A stretch of DNA of 64,000 nucleotides. It comes from Halorhodospira halophila. Lineage in GTDB: Bacteria > Pseudomonadota > Gammaproteobacteria > Nitrococcales > Halorhodospiraceae. Below the pieces are notes generated by a model. The model worked only from the letters and a program-made list of their open reading frames with translations, was not told the DNA's origin and ran no database searches. Numbering within the stretch: position 1 is the stretch's first letter; every line of letters begins with the position of its first letter. The stretch spans positions 1 through 64,000 of the forward strand of contig NZ_NHSN01000008.1 in the NCBI RefSeq assembly GCF_016653405.1, read 5' to 3'. Positions 1 to 10,900 of this stretch are shown in pieces. The position numbers and the translations under genes were made by a program.

Positions 1-98
1 GCAAACCCTTGCGAATGATGTTTGGCACTACAGCCTCTCACGGTGTGGCGCGCAATAAGTCTCTGACGCGCAAAGAGAGCCGCCGCTAGTACCCGGGC

Positions 99-1520
99 TC
101 AACCGGCCGTTACCTGTTTAACTTGGGGGGGCAGGACATGCTCGATGGTAAGAATGCTGGGCTCGTAGGAGGCAGCCCCGTCGGAAAGGAAGGAATCAAG
201 ACGGAGAAGCAAATAATTCCGCCGGCGTGCGGTCAACCTATAGATTTCACCATTCAGAGCCCATCGCATGCTGGCCTTTTCATAATCTGTCAGTTCCACT
301 GCCTGCACCGGATTTCTGGGCCCGTGCTCCCCTTCCAACGCGGCAAGGAGCTCTGCATAGCGTTCGATCCGCTGGTTAATATTGCGGGCACAAATGTGCA
401 TGTAGGCAGCCAAGCGCTCCAGCCGCTGAAAGAACCACAGCGCATATTCGGGTTCGTGCCGAAATCGGGAAAGGAACAGGATGGCGGGCGGGACCCAATC
501 AGAGTTGTCGATGCGGTTGAGCCATCGAAGATAGGTATTCACCCCTTCCGCATTGCTTTCCGCCGAATAATTGCAATGCCGAGTGATGAACTGGGCCTCG
601 GAGTAGGGCTCCAGAACGTCTTCAATGAGCTTAGACGGAGAACTCATCTGACTCTGAACCTGGTCCCGGAACTCCTCAAGCAAGGTCTTCTTGGCCTTGC
701 TCTTGGCAAAAATCATCCGGGTATAGGCAAAAAGGTCATTGAAACCAGCCCGGCCGACCTTGGCCTCCATTGCCTCCCAGCGATCCGTGTAGTCCGCCTG
801 CTCCGCTTCCGGCAGCTGGCCAATTATCTGGGCCTTGACGATATCCGTTGGCTGCAGATCCAGCCCCCGGTTGTTCATGACTGAAAAGACACGGAAGGCC
901 GATTTTTGGTTTGGCGTGGAAACCGCCACTAAATAGCAACGCTGAAGTAAGAAACTAGCAAATTGTTTCAGGGATTCGGAGCCCTCACCAAACCGAATCT
1001 CCAGACGCCTCAATAACAACCGGCTATTGACCTGAATGTTCTGCTGGGCTTCATTATCCAGGGAGGTTTGGTCCAAACTCTCCAGACCTTCGAAATCTAA
1101 TTGCTGCACATATTTGCCAAAAAACGCCTGATCCCGCGGTCGCAAGCTGAGCCTGGGCTTGGGCTCAAGCCCCTCCAGAGGATTGCCCGGTTCCTGGATA
1201 TATTGGAGAACGGTTGACCGTAGCTCACCCGAAATCTTCGAAGCGATAGCGGCCAGGAGGATTGTGAGGGTAGTCAGGCGCTGCTGGCCGTCGATAACCT
1301 GGGCTTGGGGTTCGGCCTCCTGCTTGATCAGCACAATGCTGCCCAGGAAATAGTCGTCTTCTGCTTCGGTCCGATGGAACTCGTAAAGGTCGTCGAAAAG
1401 CTCCAGGGTTTCGTCGTCAGTCCAGGCATAGGGGCGCTGGTACGCCGGGATCTCGTACTGGAACTCGGCGCTGAAAATTTTCGCAAGTGGGTACTCCGCC
1501 CCACTGATCTTTTTGCTCAT
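99..1520 (-). CDS. DUF262 protein (GmrSD/BrxU-like), C-terminally truncated
   Basis: The N-terminal half matches the DUF262 (GmrS-type) nucleotide-dependent restriction domain: an IPxYQRPYxW segment near residues 24-33, the DGQQRLTTL motif near 77-85 and an FxxMNNRGxxL segment near 210-220. GmrSD/BrxU proteins restrict modified DNA and BrxU is known inside a BREX island. The C terminus shows IEHVLP, the opening of the DUF1524 HNH nuclease domain, then stops eight codons later, so the nuclease half is missing. A run of seven G (plus strand) lies at 125-131 just at the break, but no other frame restores the domain. It is last in the visible BREX operon. Likely a broken gene, or one cut by an insertion whose edge lies near base 100. 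Confidence 0.8.
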   Translation of the reverse strand: MSKKISGAEYPLAKIFSAEFQYEIPAYQRPYAWTDDETLELFDDLYEFHRTEAEDDYFLGSIVLIKQEAEPQAQVIDGQQRLTTLTILLAAIASKISGELRSTVLQYIQEPGNPLEGLEPKPRLSLRPRDQAFFGKYVQQLDFEGLESLDQTSLDNEAQQNIQVNSRLLLRRLEIRFGEGSESLKQFASFLLQRCYLVAVSTPNQKSAFRVFSVMNNRGLDLQPTDIVKAQIIGQLPEAEQADYTDRWEAMEAKVGRAGFNDLFAYTRMIFAKSKAKKTLLEEFRDQVQSQMSSPSKLIEDVLEPYSEAQFITRHCNYSAESNAEGVNTYLRWLNRIDNSDWVPPAILFLSRFRHEPEYALWFFQRLERLAAYMHICARNINQRIERYAELLAALEGEHGPRNPVQAVELTDYEKASMRWALNGEIYRLTARRRNYLLLRLDSFLSDGAASYEPSILTIEHVLPPQVKQVTAG

Positions 1521-1565
1521 ACGAACCTGCCCTTCGGTATCAGTAGGTTCGGTTATTCCTGCCCG

Positions 1566-1664
1566 CTATTGGTCAGGCCGCATCCAAGCCCAGGCCTCTC
1601 GGCTACATTGCAACTTGGACTCTTCGCCGCCTTCGATCCGCTCCAGGATGTCCATCCAGTCCAT
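1566..1664 (-). CDS. Short ORF, possible AlbA_2-domain N-terminal remnant
   Basis: A 32-codon frame starts with ATG about ten bases after the upstream TrlF-like stop, with a GGGAG-type ribosome site. Its first residues (MDWMDILERIEGGEES) resemble the start of AlbA_2 DNA-binding-domain proteins, where an 'I..GE.S..EFK' pattern is usual, but the key Phe is Cys and the frame ends soon after. It may be the stump of a deleted accessory gene, or simply a chance frame. Function unknown. Confidence 0.25.
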   Translation of the reverse strand: MDWMDILERIEGGEESKLQCSREAWAWMRPDQ

Positions 1665-1673
1665 AGGCACTCC

Positions 1674-4433
1674 CTAGAACCCGTATTTCAGGCGGCGCAG
1701 CCGAAAGGCCTCATCCCCACCATCCACGGTCCGCACAATGGCATCGCGCACTTCCGGTTCCTCGATGGCCCCGGCGCAGGCCACCCGACCGTGACTGCCG
1801 CTGGCTTCAAGCTGGATCACTTGGTCGGCATCCCCGTTCACCACGATGTTGGCGTTGTGGGTGGCCACGATGATCTGCCGCTGCCCCTTGAGGCTCCGAA
1901 GAGCCGGAAGGACATCCTCGAACAGGAAGCGGTTGTCGAGCTGATCCTCCGGCTGATCGATCACCAGGGGCCGCTCGTCGGCGGTCTTGAGCAGGAGGGA
2001 GAGGAGCACACTGACGCGGCGGCCACCCGACAGCATTTCCAGGCGACGGTATTCCCCTTCCGAGCCCTCCACTTGGTGCTCAAGGACATACCGGTCCGGA
2101 TTGCGCAGAGCCTCCAGTTCCCGTTTCTTCCCTGGCGTCATCTGCTCCCGGAAGCTTTCCTGCACCGAGGAAGACATCCCCCAATCAGCCAGCCGATCTT
2201 CCGCCAAAGCCCGGACCAGCCCGTCCGGCGAAGGGCGGGCTTCCTCAGCGAGCCCATTCCACCACCGGCTAATTCCTTTTTGCTTGAGGCCCTGAAGAAA
2301 CCTGTCCAATGGCTCACTGCGACCATTTTCGATCCGCCGCGCCCGGATACGGCCCTCGAAATCGATGGCAATGCGAGCCATGACCCGGTCGAAGGCCTCC
2401 CGCTGCTCGCGCACGACATCCTGGCGCTCCGCCAACAGGCTCCGGAAGCTGGCTTCCGCATTCTGGCACTTTTGCTGGACCTTCCGGAGGTTGTCCCGGT
2501 AGCTCTCCAGGAGCGAAGCCTGCCGGTTAAGGGACGTGAACTCCTGGATACGGCTGGCATTGAACCCTTGTTCGGCCAAGGCCCGTTCCACGGAGGTCCG
2601 AAGCTCCTTTTCGCGAGCCTCCAACGCCTGCACGACGTTTCCGGTTCCCTCGCGCCAGGCTTCCAGCTCCTGCCGCAGGGCATGCAGACTATGCTGGATA
2701 GCTTGCCAGCGGCGTCCGCTTTCCTGGGGATCCGCTCCCTGTTCCTGTAGGTGACGGACCAGCGCCTCGTCTGTCTCGGGCAGCTCGAGGCCTCGGGCTT
2801 CCTCCACCAGCGAGCCCAACTTGGCCTGGACGTCCTCCCCGCCTCGCAGGGCCTCCTGCCACTGCTGGCGTCGCTGGGAGACGGCATGAAGATCCTCCAC
2901 CCCGGCCTCGGAAAAGGCCTCCAGTTCCTTTTGCGCCCCCTGAGCCCGCTCGAAGGCCTGCTGGGCCTCCGCCTGCTCCTCATCCAGCCCATTCAACTGG
3001 TTGGCCAGCCGCTTGGCCTCGTCGTCTATACTACGGAGGCGTTTTTCCCGCTCTCGGATGCTTTGGGCTTCCCTGGGAACCAACCGGGCCAGAATATCTT
3101 CCACAGAATCCGGCTGGTCGGCGAGGCGCTGCAGCTCGTTCTGGGTGTAGAAAACCGCCGGCCACTGCTCGTGCAGGGGACGGGTGCGATCCTGGCCCGG
3201 ACAATCCAGGCTTACTTCCGCGGAGCCGGCCCGGAGACGCTGCCCACCTCCTTCCACCTGCTTACGAAGGCTTTCATAGTGCGGCAGAGGGGCATCCACA
3301 TGGGCTCGCAAACCATCGAGCAGGGTGCTCTTTCCCGTCATGCTGCCGCCAATGATGCAGGTTAGGTCGGGGCTAAATTCGAAAACGGCCTCTTCGCCCT
3401 CGGCCCCGAAGAATGAGGCCGACCCGTGCACGGTGACCGAGCGCAGCCACGGTCGTTCGCTCGTCGTCACATCAGGGGGATTGGCAAGGGGGCGAAGCTC
3501 GCCGGATTCATCCCGCTCGAAGCCGATCCGGACGCGGGATTCACTGGCGATAAACGCCTGGCGCAGGGCCTCAATCGTCGGGGAGGCCAGCTTTAGCCAG
3601 GTATGGCGTTCCCCGATTCGGTCGACCGTATAGGCGTCGCTGTTGTGGCAGAAGGCTTGGCGATGGTCCTCCATTCCCTGTACCAGCCAGTGCCTACCAT
3701 CCACGGTTTCTTGGGGAAGTTTATTGTCCCCAAGCTCAAGGCCCCGAACCTCTTCGTGCTCAAAGAGTTTTAAAATCTCTCCCTTCTTAGCACCTAGCAA
3801 ACCCGTTTCGTTATCGATATGGGGGGCAAGGACCAGATAATGCCAGAGATATGAACCATCCTCCCGCTGACCACATTCCCGCTCAACAAAATCTCTAAGG
3901 TTGTTGAAGCCGTCCTTCGCTGTATTGCTAGAAACCCGCAGGCTAGTCCCGTCCCACGGGGAGGCACCCCCCATCAGGACATCAAACAGCCTCAGATACC
4001 GATCGCGCCCGATTTCCGGGTCGAACAAGAACAGAAGATGCAACCCCTTTTTTCCGTCCTTGAAGCTCGGCTCGAAACCTGGAAAAACAGCATAGATTTT
4101 GTCGCGGAAAGCTACGCCGTCATCATCGGAGCCGGATCCCCACTCCTCCAAGATCCGCCACACGGCGCTCGCATCCGAGCCACTACCCGCTCGGGGGGAA
4201 TGCGGCGTAACCCCCAGTACATGAATCTTGTTGGCAATGGCCGCTTGCAGATAACGGCGGGCATAAGCCTGGAGGGCTTCCGGATTACCGGGATCCGCGT
4301 TCAGCCCATCTGGCCATTTCGCGAGCCCACCCGGATGGTCATCAATGGTATGCAGGTGGAGGTCGGCCTTGAACCAGCGGGCCCCGGGGACCTCCTGGTG
4401 CCAACGACTGTCCGCGTTTCGGTAACCGCTCAT
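1674..4433 (-). CDS. TrlF-like PHP-domain / SMC-type AAA ATPase
   Basis: A 919-residue protein. Residues 24-29 read DLHLHT, the metal-binding opening of a PHP phosphoesterase domain, with a second PHP-type segment (VLGVTPHSP) near 72-80. An ABC/SMC-type ATPase follows: Walker A GGSMTGKST near 362-370, a long charged coiled coil from about 440 to 720, a signature LSGG near 797, and Walker B with the DQPEDQLD loop near 824-831. This is the layout of TrlF-family ATPases, often found in defence islands. Its start overlaps the pglX stop by four bases (ATGA), so it is translated with the BREX genes. Likely a nuclease-like accessory of the BREX locus; the substrate is unknown. Confidence 0.8.
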   Translation of the reverse strand: MSGYRNADSRWHQEVPGARWFKADLHLHTIDDHPGGLAKWPDGLNADPGNPEALQAYARRYLQAAIANKIHVLGVTPHSPRAGSGSDASAVWRILEEWGSGSDDDGVAFRDKIYAVFPGFEPSFKDGKKGLHLLFLFDPEIGRDRYLRLFDVLMGGASPWDGTSLRVSSNTAKDGFNNLRDFVERECGQREDGSYLWHYLVLAPHIDNETGLLGAKKGEILKLFEHEEVRGLELGDNKLPQETVDGRHWLVQGMEDHRQAFCHNSDAYTVDRIGERHTWLKLASPTIEALRQAFIASESRVRIGFERDESGELRPLANPPDVTTSERPWLRSVTVHGSASFFGAEGEEAVFEFSPDLTCIIGGSMTGKSTLLDGLRAHVDAPLPHYESLRKQVEGGGQRLRAGSAEVSLDCPGQDRTRPLHEQWPAVFYTQNELQRLADQPDSVEDILARLVPREAQSIREREKRLRSIDDEAKRLANQLNGLDEEQAEAQQAFERAQGAQKELEAFSEAGVEDLHAVSQRRQQWQEALRGGEDVQAKLGSLVEEARGLELPETDEALVRHLQEQGADPQESGRRWQAIQHSLHALRQELEAWREGTGNVVQALEAREKELRTSVERALAEQGFNASRIQEFTSLNRQASLLESYRDNLRKVQQKCQNAEASFRSLLAERQDVVREQREAFDRVMARIAIDFEGRIRARRIENGRSEPLDRFLQGLKQKGISRWWNGLAEEARPSPDGLVRALAEDRLADWGMSSSVQESFREQMTPGKKRELEALRNPDRYVLEHQVEGSEGEYRRLEMLSGGRRVSVLLSLLLKTADERPLVIDQPEDQLDNRFLFEDVLPALRSLKGQRQIIVATHNANIVVNGDADQVIQLEASGSHGRVACAGAIEEPEVRDAIVRTVDGGDEAFRLRRLKYGF

Positions 4434-7400
4434 GTCGCTTCCCCCTTTTCCGCCTGTTTTCGGGCCGCCTGCTTGTCGGCCAGGCTCAGGTGGTGGTCGT
4501 TGATGCGGTCACCCTCTTTGCCCCCGTATTGCGGTCCCAAGTGGTACCAGGGGGCGGACTCCACGTCCCGGCCCCGGTCCTTTTTCCAGTTGATGTTGGG
4601 CTTATCACGCAGGATGCCGGCGCCCTTTTTCCGGACATCTTCCACTGTCATGAAGGGTCGGATGTTGAGGCGAACGCCATCGTTGAGGTCCGGATTCCAG
4701 CCGATGGGCTGCTCTCCGAGCGGCTTCCAGCGGACGAAGATGTCGTAGGGGGCTTCGCCTTCCAGAATCAGCTCCAGGCGCTTCTGGAGCTGCTCCGCCG
4801 CCGCAAGGCGCTCTCCGGCCCCATCAACGCCCTGATCCTGATCCTGCTTTTGGCGGGCGATCCAGTCGCCCAGGTAGGTGTAGGTCAGTGTCTCGAGGTT
4901 CTTGTAGCCGAGCTTGTGGTAGTTTACCAGGACGGAGAAGCCGTCTTTGAGGCCGTCCCAGAGGTGCCAGATGAAGGGACGCTGCTGGAAAAGCTTGCAG
5001 TGCTGGGCGAAGAACTTGTCCCGCAACCAGGATTCCAGGGTTTTGCCGCCGTGGTCGACGCTCTGGAGGAGCCGGCTTAGGACATCGTTGGACCAGTCGT
5101 CGCCGTAGGCGGCGGCGAGCAAGTTCAAGAGCCGGTCCCCGGCCGCGGCCTCACCGCCCACCGGGGGAATGCAGACGATGCCGTCGTTATCGGTATAGGG
5201 GCGGAGCGCCTCGCAAGCCGCCACCCACTCCCGCTGCTCCGGCGCCAGCTCCATGTCCGGATCATATTCGGCTGGCCACCGGTAGCCCAGGAGGCGGGCG
5301 ACGGCCACCTGGAGAACCGTATCGTCGGTGCGCTTGTCCCCGTAAGCAGTCCACTTGGCTTCCTCGTCCCAGACCACCGAGCCGCAAGGGTGGCCGTGGA
5401 AGATCCATTGGGTGGGATCGTTAGAGTAAGGGTACGGAAGGCCTTTAGGGTATTGTTCTTCGGCGACTTTGGTCCAGTAGTCAAGGTCGAAGGGGACCTT
5501 TACCAAGGTAGGGTATGTCACCTTTAAGGTTTGATCTAAAGCTCGAACTGCTCGATTATACTCCGGGGACGAGCAGAAACACCATAATGGCAATAAGTGT
5601 TTAGACTCCTTTGGGACCAAAACTGCCGTATTATCATCAAAGGCGTTGCCCGTATATATAGTAACAGGCAAATGTCGCATCTGCGTTACTGCTATACCGC
5701 ATTTTTCCCAAGCTTCGAGCCCGGTAATAACCACCGGTGCCTTAGTCTGTTGGCGGGCCTTTAGGGCCCCTCTGCCTTCTTCCCATAAAAGAATATTATT
5801 CTTGCCTGAAAAATGTTTGGTTTCTCGAATTGTCGTCTGCTGATAAACCCATTTTCGGGTTTTAGCAGGAAGTTCCCAATAGCACTTTCCGAAGTAGGCA
5901 TAATCAGTAGTGGAGATCCCATGGTATGGATAAGCAATTACTGAAAGGAACTCTGTATGTTCATATTCAACAAATTGAACTGCAGCATCTGGATTGCCCA
6001 ACTGCTCCCTCTGCTCGACCTCCTTCACCTCATCCGCAACCAACTCCGCTGCTTTGTCCCGTGCGGTAGGCGCTTCGGCCACATCCAACCCACGAATCAA
6101 GTTCCCGCTGGCTTCCTCGCCAAAAAGCCCTTCTACATCCTGTGATTCGGTACTACCCCGCCCCAAAGTCAGCAGTATCCCCTTGACCACCTCACCACTG
6201 ATGGTCTCAAACGCCCCTGCCCCCAACCGTGCCACTAAAAGCCAGCGTTCCTGCTTCAGCAGCTTCTCCCGGAGCTTCTTATAGCTCGTCAGGAACAACC
6301 AGTTCTGCGGCAGCACGAGGCTAGTGGTGCCCTCCTCCCCGCAGAACGCCAAGCACCGCTCCAGGAAGACGGTGGCCAAGTCGTTCTTGGCCGCCGGATA
6401 GTTGCTCCCGCAAAAGTCCCGCAGCCGTTCCGACTGCTTACCCCTTTGCAGGTAAGGCACATTGGTAATCACCCAGTGGTATTGCCCCGCCAGCAGCGTG
6501 GCCGCCCTCGCCACCCCCTGGGCCGCCACGCCCGCCTCGAACTCCTCGTCACTATGCCCATTGGCCGCCAAAGCCTCTTGCAGGGTCTGCTCCAGCTCGG
6601 ACCACTCCACCACCTTGGCGGCATCGCTGCGGGCCGGGTCGATGAGGCTGCCGAGCACCGGGGCGTTGCTGAAGGTTTCGTGGAGCCAGTCCATGCCGAT
6701 GCGCAGGTTCCGGCGGTCCGGGGCGAGCTGCTTCCATTCCTCCTTGGCCACGCCCACGGAGAGGCCGCTGCAGGCGAGGTTTAGCTCGGGGAGGGACCGA
6801 TAGCCGCCCGCTTCGGGATAACGCCAGGCGGTCAGCGCCAGGGCAAAGGCGGCCAACTCCACGCAGCGCTGGTCGATCTCCAGGCCGTGCAGGTTCTCGG
6901 CCAGCACCCGATCCACGGCCTGGCGGGCCTCCAGGCCCTCCAGCTCCATGCGCATGGGTACCAGCATGAAGAAGGCGGCCACCAGGAAGTGGCCGGAGCC
7001 GCAGCAGGGGTCCATGACTCGAAATTCGGCCAGGTTCTCCGGCCATTGGTCGAAGGTGCCCGCAGCAGGCGTCCAAGTACCGTCCTCCTGCTGGACGAAG
7101 CGCAGGTAGGTCAGCGGTACGCCGGGCAGAGCCGCCTTGTTTCGCAGCTCCTGCTCACTGGCCGCAGTTCGGAAGTCGTCCTCACCCAGGCGCCGCGCCG
7201 CCCACCAAGCACCCAGGCCGTTGTCGAGCTGGAAGGCCACCATGTAGGGCTCGGTGAACAGCTGGGTAACGGCGGGCAGCTCCCGCTCGCCGATCTTGAC
7301 CTCGGCCGCATTAATTTCGTCTTTCCGGGCGGACTGCCAGAACTGGTAGACCCAGCCCAGGGCGTCGGAGGCGGTGAATACGGCCTGGGGCAGCTCGGCG

Positions 7401-7954
7401 ATCAGCCGTTCCAGCCGCTGTTCGTGCTCCGGCGGCAAGGCCAGCTCCAGCGCAGGGGAGTCGGCGCGGAAGATCTGCGGCAGCATGCCGGAGGCGTAGC
7501 GGGCGGCCAGCTCCCAGCCGTTGCGGGCCCCCTCGTCGGCGGCCAGGTCCTCGCACTCCTCGAGGGTGATGGCCACCGGTTCGTCGGGATCCGGGTACAT
7601 GAGTAGGTCGTTCTCGGCCAAGAAGCGGGCGAAGAGCATGCGATGCCAGTGCTCGTAGGCCACCTCCTCCACCAGGCGCTCGATCTCCTGGGTTTCCTTC
7701 TGCGGATGGCGGTGATCCCCGAGCTGGCGACCGTGGGCACGAAGCCGCCGGCGGCGTTCGCGCTCCGCCTCGCTGAGGTGCGGGAACGGGGCCGCCTCCC
7801 CTACGCCGAGCTGCTCCAGGGCGGCTTGACCCCCCGTCTCGGCGGTCTCCCGTGCCTGTATGATGGTCTTTTCCAGCTGGCTGCGTAGATCTCGATCCAG
7901 GGGTTGCATCCACTTCCTCTCGGGGCGTTTTCCGTCGTCGTCAGCCATGGTCAC
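4430..7954 (-). CDS. pglX: BREX adenine-specific DNA methyltransferase PglX
   Basis: A 1,174-residue class-1 N6-adenine methyltransferase. The SAM-binding motif DPCCGSGHF sits at 315-323. Motif IV reads NVPY at 498-501 where most N6-adenine enzymes have N/D-PP-Y/F; the adjoining LQRGKQ context suggests a natural PglX subfamily rather than a lesion. The length and position directly after brxC are typical of PglX, which methylates the host BREX site and is needed for defence. The listed start is GTG; an in-frame ATG two codons later is equally plausible. The gene follows brxC by 21 bases and overlaps the TrlF-like gene by four. Confidence 0.9.
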   Translation of the reverse strand: MTMADDDGKRPERKWMQPLDRDLRSQLEKTIIQARETAETGGQAALEQLGVGEAAPFPHLSEAERERRRRLRAHGRQLGDHRHPQKETQEIERLVEEVAYEHWHRMLFARFLAENDLLMYPDPDEPVAITLEECEDLAADEGARNGWELAARYASGMLPQIFRADSPALELALPPEHEQRLERLIAELPQAVFTASDALGWVYQFWQSARKDEINAAEVKIGERELPAVTQLFTEPYMVAFQLDNGLGAWWAARRLGEDDFRTAASEQELRNKAALPGVPLTYLRFVQQEDGTWTPAAGTFDQWPENLAEFRVMDPCCGSGHFLVAAFFMLVPMRMELEGLEARQAVDRVLAENLHGLEIDQRCVELAAFALALTAWRYPEAGGYRSLPELNLACSGLSVGVAKEEWKQLAPDRRNLRIGMDWLHETFSNAPVLGSLIDPARSDAAKVVEWSELEQTLQEALAANGHSDEEFEAGVAAQGVARAATLLAGQYHWVITNVPYLQRGKQSERLRDFCGSNYPAAKNDLATVFLERCLAFCGEEGTTSLVLPQNWLFLTSYKKLREKLLKQERWLLVARLGAGAFETISGEVVKGILLTLGRGSTESQDVEGLFGEEASGNLIRGLDVAEAPTARDKAAELVADEVKEVEQREQLGNPDAAVQFVEYEHTEFLSVIAYPYHGISTTDYAYFGKCYWELPAKTRKWVYQQTTIRETKHFSGKNNILLWEEGRGALKARQQTKAPVVITGLEAWEKCGIAVTQMRHLPVTIYTGNAFDDNTAVLVPKESKHLLPLWCFCSSPEYNRAVRALDQTLKVTYPTLVKVPFDLDYWTKVAEEQYPKGLPYPYSNDPTQWIFHGHPCGSVVWDEEAKWTAYGDKRTDDTVLQVAVARLLGYRWPAEYDPDMELAPEQREWVAACEALRPYTDNDGIVCIPPVGGEAAAGDRLLNLLAAAYGDDWSNDVLSRLLQSVDHGGKTLESWLRDKFFAQHCKLFQQRPFIWHLWDGLKDGFSVLVNYHKLGYKNLETLTYTYLGDWIARQKQDQDQGVDGAGERLAAAEQLQKRLELILEGEAPYDIFVRWKPLGEQPIGWNPDLNDGVRLNIRPFMTVEDVRKKGAGILRDKPNINWKKDRGRDVESAPWYHLGPQYGGKEGDRINDHHLSLADKQAARKQAEKGEAT

Positions 7955-7975
7955 TTGAACCGAAGGAGGCGGTGC

Positions 7976-10900
7976 CTATCGGGGTCGGATGGGCCCGCGG
8001 GCCAGGGCTTCCACCAAACGGCTACGCACCTCCTGGAGCCACTGGTCCACTTCCGCCTCACTCTGCAGCGTGCGCCTGGGCGTAGCCACCTCTTGCACTT
8101 CCGGCTGCAGGAGTTCGGCGGCCTCCTGGGCAACCTCCTCGAAACGGGCCGGTAGGGCCGCGACCCGCTCGCTCAGGGCATCTAGGGGCTGGCGCCTCAA
8201 GGTCTCCAGGATCTCGTCTGTCGAGCCCACCTGGATCGCCGGCCAATCCGCATTGGTAAGGCGCTGCTGGGCCAGAAGCTGATTGCGCTGCTCCGGCTGC
8301 AGCTGTTGCCAGCTCTCGTCCTGCTCGAGCCGCTCCATGCCGGCCTGGTGGCGCTGGGTGAACTGCTCGGCGAGTTGATTGAGCCGCTCGCGCAAGGCCT
8401 GGCTGAACCGGTCGATCAACGGCTCGACGGGATCGGGATCGGTCAATAAACGGCGGTGGTCGCGGATGGCCTGGACCTGGCTGAGCAGGGCCTCGCCATC
8501 CGGCAGCTCACTAGCCGGCTGGGCCAACTTCTCCAAGGTCTGCCAACGGGGGAGGCGCTCCTCAATCGCTTCACCCCGCTGCCGCCAGTCCTCGATGGCC
8601 TGCTTGATCTCGTCCCGCCGGTTATAGATGGCAAGGAGTTGCTCGTTGCCAGCGCTCAGGCGGATCTCCTCGAGGAACGCCGTATCGGGCCTTTCGGGTG
8701 ACGGCGGCTCGCCACCGGCCCTGTCGGCCAGGTTGTTCAGCCGCTGGATGAACTCTCCGGCGACGCTGCCTTCGGCACCTTGGGCCACCGACATCCCCAA
8801 CTTCTGGAACACCTGCCGGATCTGAAGTCGCTGGCTGGTGGATATGGTGGTCGCCTCCACCTTAAAACGCGTCTTACCGATCGCTTGGCTATTCAGCTCC
8901 GCGGGCTCGACAGCACGGCCGTTTTCGTCTTCTGCGCGGATATCGCCGGACACCAGCAGCGCCTGGAGGGCGCCGTGCACGGCGTCGCGGGGCCAACCGT
9001 AAGGGGGCGCCTCAAAGTGCGCCCGGATCTCGGCCCCCTTCTTGCCCGCGGCGATATAGGCAACCACCTCCTTGCACACCGGATTCTTGGCCACTTCGCC
9101 CTCGTACCCCACGGCCTGCAAGGCATCCGGGACCCCTTTGCGAGCCTTGTCATAGACCTTATCCCACCCCTTGTGGTCGGCCAGGTGGAATTTGGGATAG
9201 AGCCGTTGAAGGGCATTACGAGCAGCCTCTTCCACCGCCGCAGCTAGATTGTTCCCGAGCACCTCGTTGCCGCCTCCCTGGAAGACCCGACCCCCGGAAA
9301 GGGCCTCATCGAGGAGCTCGCTGATGCGAGTCTCAGCTTGGTTGCGTGTAGTCTCCATGGCCGCCTTGGCCTCGGTACCAGCTGGCCCTTCCGGCGTTCC
9401 CCGCTTGTCGAGCGTAGCCTGGGCGGCCTTGTAGTCGATGAGCTGGTTATGCAAATCGTCCACAGACCGCTTGGGGATAAATACAAAGACGGTCGGAGAC
9501 TGGCTCCCCGCCTGGCGCGCATCAGCCAGGACGGAATTCTCATCCGTCACCCATCCGCTACGGACCCAGATACAGACCTTTTCTTGGCTGTCCTTGGGCA
9601 GATCCGATTCGAAAATGGGGTGGAGGACGCGAGGAACCTTGGCCTCACCCTGATTCAGCGAAGATCGCCCTACGGCCTCCTGGAAACGTCGGCGGAGGCG
9701 ATCGTCCCGCTCAGCATGGATGCGATGAGCCTGGCTGTTCAGGTCGCCACGCTGCCTTAGAAACTCATCCTGCCAAGCCTGGCTCTCCTCTGTCTGGATA
9801 CGATATTCGTCCCCGACACGCAGCAGGAGCTCGCAATCGTCCATGAGCGCCGGTAGCTTGGCGCGAAGGGAACCGCTCCCTTCCCCGAGCTCTTCCACCA
9901 TTAGGTCAGCGACAGTATCCACATCTGCCCGCAAATTGGTTTCTTGGCCCTCAGAAGCAACTTTGTTGATCAAGAATACCAGGGCACAGGCTCTCGCCTT
10001 GAGCTGCTCGTCTTCAGAACCGTAATACCAAGACAGGGTCTGATCATGGACGTTCCGGGGCAGGATGCGGGCCTGGAGGAGCCGGTCGGCGGTATCAAAG
10101 TAGAGGTAATCCCCGGCCACCACGGTGCCCAGTGGTTCATCCAGATTGGTCTGAATAGCCTTATGGACCATACTCAGCTGGTTGCGAAGCTGGCTCTCGG
10201 TACCGGTCTGGTCGAGCACCCGGAGGGCTCGCTCCCAGAAGCGGCGCCGTACCGGCAGGATGGGGTAATCGGCCGTGAAGACCTCCTTATCCGATTGCCG
10301 ATGCTCGAATTCGGTACCGGCCAGGTGCCGAGAGATCTCTCCCAGGTTCGTCTCCAAAGTTTGCTGGATCGCTTCCTGGGCCTCGGGTCTCTTAGCGAGT
10401 ATGACCTGCCGGATAACCGCGTCCACGTCCGTATCCGAAAGCTCAATGCGGACGGTGAAACGGCCCTCTAACTTCTTCAGGTTGCTCGTACCCGTAATGG
10501 CAGTTTGACCTGTGCCGACGAACATCAGCTTCCCGCCGAACTGCTTGGAACACGCTTCTACTGCCTCCTGCACCTCGATGGAGCGCTCGGTGTCCCCGCC
10601 GATATATTGCTGGATCTCATCGAGGACGATGAGGGTCAGAGGAAATTTTCCATCCCCAGCCAAGGCCTGCCTGATGGACTTAACCATCTCGTCGCTAGAG
10701 ACATCATCGACATTAGGATAGAGATGGAGCAGGACCTCTGCGCAGCTTTCCGCTTGAGGAAAGATGTTGGGCTTCACCTGAACCAGCGTTTCATGCAGGT
10801 CCTCGGATACATAGAGATTGTCCAACTCTTCCTGCCAGTCCAGCCCAGCACCCTCGATCCGGCGGCGGACTTCCTCGTAGATGCCCTCCGACTTCAGCCA

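Noticed and set aside
1566-1664. Functional small regulator between TrlF-like and DUF262 genes
   Set aside because: Only 32 codons, with a weak likeness to the start of AlbA_2 proteins; kept as a low-confidence remnant instead.
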